6,701 nucleotides of DNA from assembly GCA_964369215.1 (NCBI GenBank), contig CAYJEZ010000130.1, positions 1-6,701 of the forward strand. The letters are read 5' to 3'. This DNA is from SIG603 sp964369215. GTDB lineage: Bacteria; Bacillota; Clostridia; Oscillospirales; Acutalibacteraceae. Position 1 is the first letter of the stretch. Each line of letters begins with the position of its first letter. Positions 6,501-6,701 of the stretch are shown here, one piece after another. The position numbers and the translations under genes are program-made. The notes below the pieces were generated by a model. It was given only the letters and a program-made list of their open reading frames with translations. It had not been told where the DNA came from and made no database searches.

Positions 6501-6588
6501 AACTAAAAAGACCTGCCACTATTATAGCAAGAGAAAAAATAACTACAATTATTTTATTTTTCAACAGGCTAAGTGCCACTTTTTCCAT
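3562..6588 (-). CDS. RND-family (AcrB/HAE1-like) efflux permease
   Basis: At 1008 residues this has the full length and duplicated architecture of the resistance-nodulation-division family: TM1 (about 12-33), a large outside loop (34-330), TM2-TM6 (332-487), TM7 (517-537), a second large loop (538-840) and TM8-TM12 (849-1001). Family signatures include IPKQENPN and YPGADPQEVE after TM1, GILVDNAIVISEAI in TM4, GIVVNNSILLIEVMNAEL in TM10 and ERRFRPIM before TM11. Of the AcrB proton-relay residues Asp407, Asp408, Lys940 and Arg971, the counterparts are Asp399, Asn400, Asn917 and Arg947. The substrate cannot be read from sequence; drugs, lipids or other amphiphiles are possible. The ATG at 6588 has AAAGGAG 9 bases upstream. 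A promoter lies close by, so it appears to start its own transcript. No adaptor (HlyD-type) or outer-membrane partner is in the window, though one could lie beyond 6701. Confidence 0.93.
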   Translation of the reverse strand: MEKVALSLLKNKIIVVIFSLAIIVAGLFSYYVIPKQENPNTSVAAAVVITQYPGADPQEVEMNVTDVLEEVIAALPYVDYQSSMSMNSASVITVMYDFSVSIEDVEDELRRAIEDARTLLPDLANESVVDTDLVSENQFIISISGENYTDTDLQEFAKTTEGIISDVDGIQSVTIDGLIPKQVVIETNSEKMRSYGISIENIVSLMQAQNLSIPSGSIEYESGAINVVTPSLFESLIDIENMVIAGAEDSLSFVRLKDVANVYIEDVKDFFYSQDSERAVLITGTITEGENAVIVGSDLRKAIDYAKTQMPEDLSFHEAMYAPEDIENSINNFIMNLLQSILLIVIVVMVGVHLRNGLIVSIALPMSILSTFIVMALIGVDFHFISIAALIVSLGILVDNAIVISEAIQEHINKGIDKTQAILLGVKDTAIPVLTSTLTTIVTFSIIYFIPGPVGQVAGEIPTVVISSLIASYFVAMCVIPVMASMFFKPEKAKEKQRVNILKIIFEKALDLGLKHKVTTVVVSFLTLGIAALLAMQLGIRFFPVSDKPILYINFESETMSLSSTEEVSEQINYALDNEELIANYTYAVGKGLPSFFLTVPSVTQAPNVGQYMLELNPAIMEEIGDPEACARYMQNKLDSYVSGATTTVKCLEYSVPTDAKIAITVSGEDTSKIQFVVDELVNLLNNTDGTQYVRETSVPVQYDYKVDLDSEVLSSYGLLKYDVVKQINTSLMGMNVGFYQSGGTNSDIIVRSDVKSLSELNNLQIVGSVAPTKVLLSQIAEIDIAPAVPLIVHYNGEKSVDVLSDILPGYSSVSIESVINKHLETLDLEGITITSNGEVSNMADLLVSLGLTAIVAVFVIYLILVFQFKDLKKPLIVLVSIPLSFIGCGFGLWIFRMDIQAMALLGLVSLFGIVVNNSILLIEVMNAELIAGEDINTACKNAVERRFRPIMLSTITTCIGLVPLIIDGDPMAAPMASVLLFGLLFSTVLTMVVVPVIFSLQFKAKTN

Positions 6589-6633
6589 ACAGTTACACTC
6601 CTTTAATACTTGTAGTTGCGTAAAACTAACAAG

Positions 6634-6657
6634 GTATAATACTAATTTATATTATAC
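6634..6657. promoter_or_regulatory. Operator-like dyad over the permease promoter
   Basis: A perfect 8-bp inverted repeat GTATAATA/TATTATAC (6634-6641 and 6650-6657) with an 8-base spacer overlaps the -10 box and the expected start site. Size and placement suit a TetR- or MarR-type repressor, which often control efflux genes. The half-sites contain the -10 sequence itself and are AT-rich, so chance is possible. Confidence 0.4.
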
Positions 6658-6679
6658 TACTTAAGGTGCATATATTCAA
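6651..6679 (-). promoter_or_regulatory. Promoter of the RND permease gene
   Basis: On the - strand TTGAAT (6679-6674) and a perfect TATAAT (6656-6651) are separated by the optimal 17 bases. The predicted start near 6644 gives a 5' untranslated region of about 55 bases. Confidence 0.7.
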
Positions 6680-6701
6680 CTCACAATTAAGAAATAATAC
6701 T

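Noticed and set aside
1..6701. CRISPR array, insertion sequence with terminal repeats, or a defence or toxin system
   Set aside because: No spaced direct repeats, no recognisable transposase, and no paired genes of such systems were found on either strand.

Overview
The window is AT-rich, compact bacterial chromosomal DNA. Strong AAGGAG-type ribosome binding sites, a Gram-positive-like initiator tRNA, a signal-bearing MsrA-MsrB fusion and a type I-beta DAHP synthase all suggest a Firmicute, most likely a Clostridia-type anaerobe. This is inference; no species can be named from the sequence alone.

Layout from left to right. Bases 1-44 are the 3' part of an initiator tRNA-Met on the + strand, followed by a rho-independent terminator. 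Everything else that is recognisable lies on the - strand, so it reads right to left. Transcription order on that strand is: an RND-family efflux permease (6588-3562) with its own promoter and an operator-like dyad; a candidate terminator; a new promoter and leader transcript; DAHP synthase aroF (3057-2050); and a secreted or membrane-anchored MsrA-MsrB methionine sulfoxide reductase (1572-403) with its own candidate promoter and terminator. The stretches 84-280 and 1673-2049 hold no gene that I can support.

The most interesting object lies between the permease and aroF. A consensus-like promoter (3489-3460) drives a short transcript that encodes a 33-residue leader peptide (3415-3314) with an excellent Shine-Dalgarno site. 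Eight of its residues 10-23 are Phe, Tyr or Trp. Just after its stop codon is a strong intrinsic terminator (3292-3266). The last codons of the leader can pair over 9 bp with the 5' arm of that terminator. This is the layout of a classical ribosome-mediated attenuator that senses all three aromatic amino acids. It sits in front of the gene for the first committed step of their synthesis. Aromatic genes of Firmicutes are better known for T-box or TRAP control, so this deserves follow-up.

The genes look like independent transcription units rather than one operon: aromatic biosynthesis, extracytoplasmic repair of oxidised methionine, and efflux. Other points worth a look are a Ser in place of the usual resolving Cys of the MsrB domain, a three-arm RNA switch-like arrangement over the msrAB ribosome binding site, and a D-N-N variant of the RND proton-relay residues.
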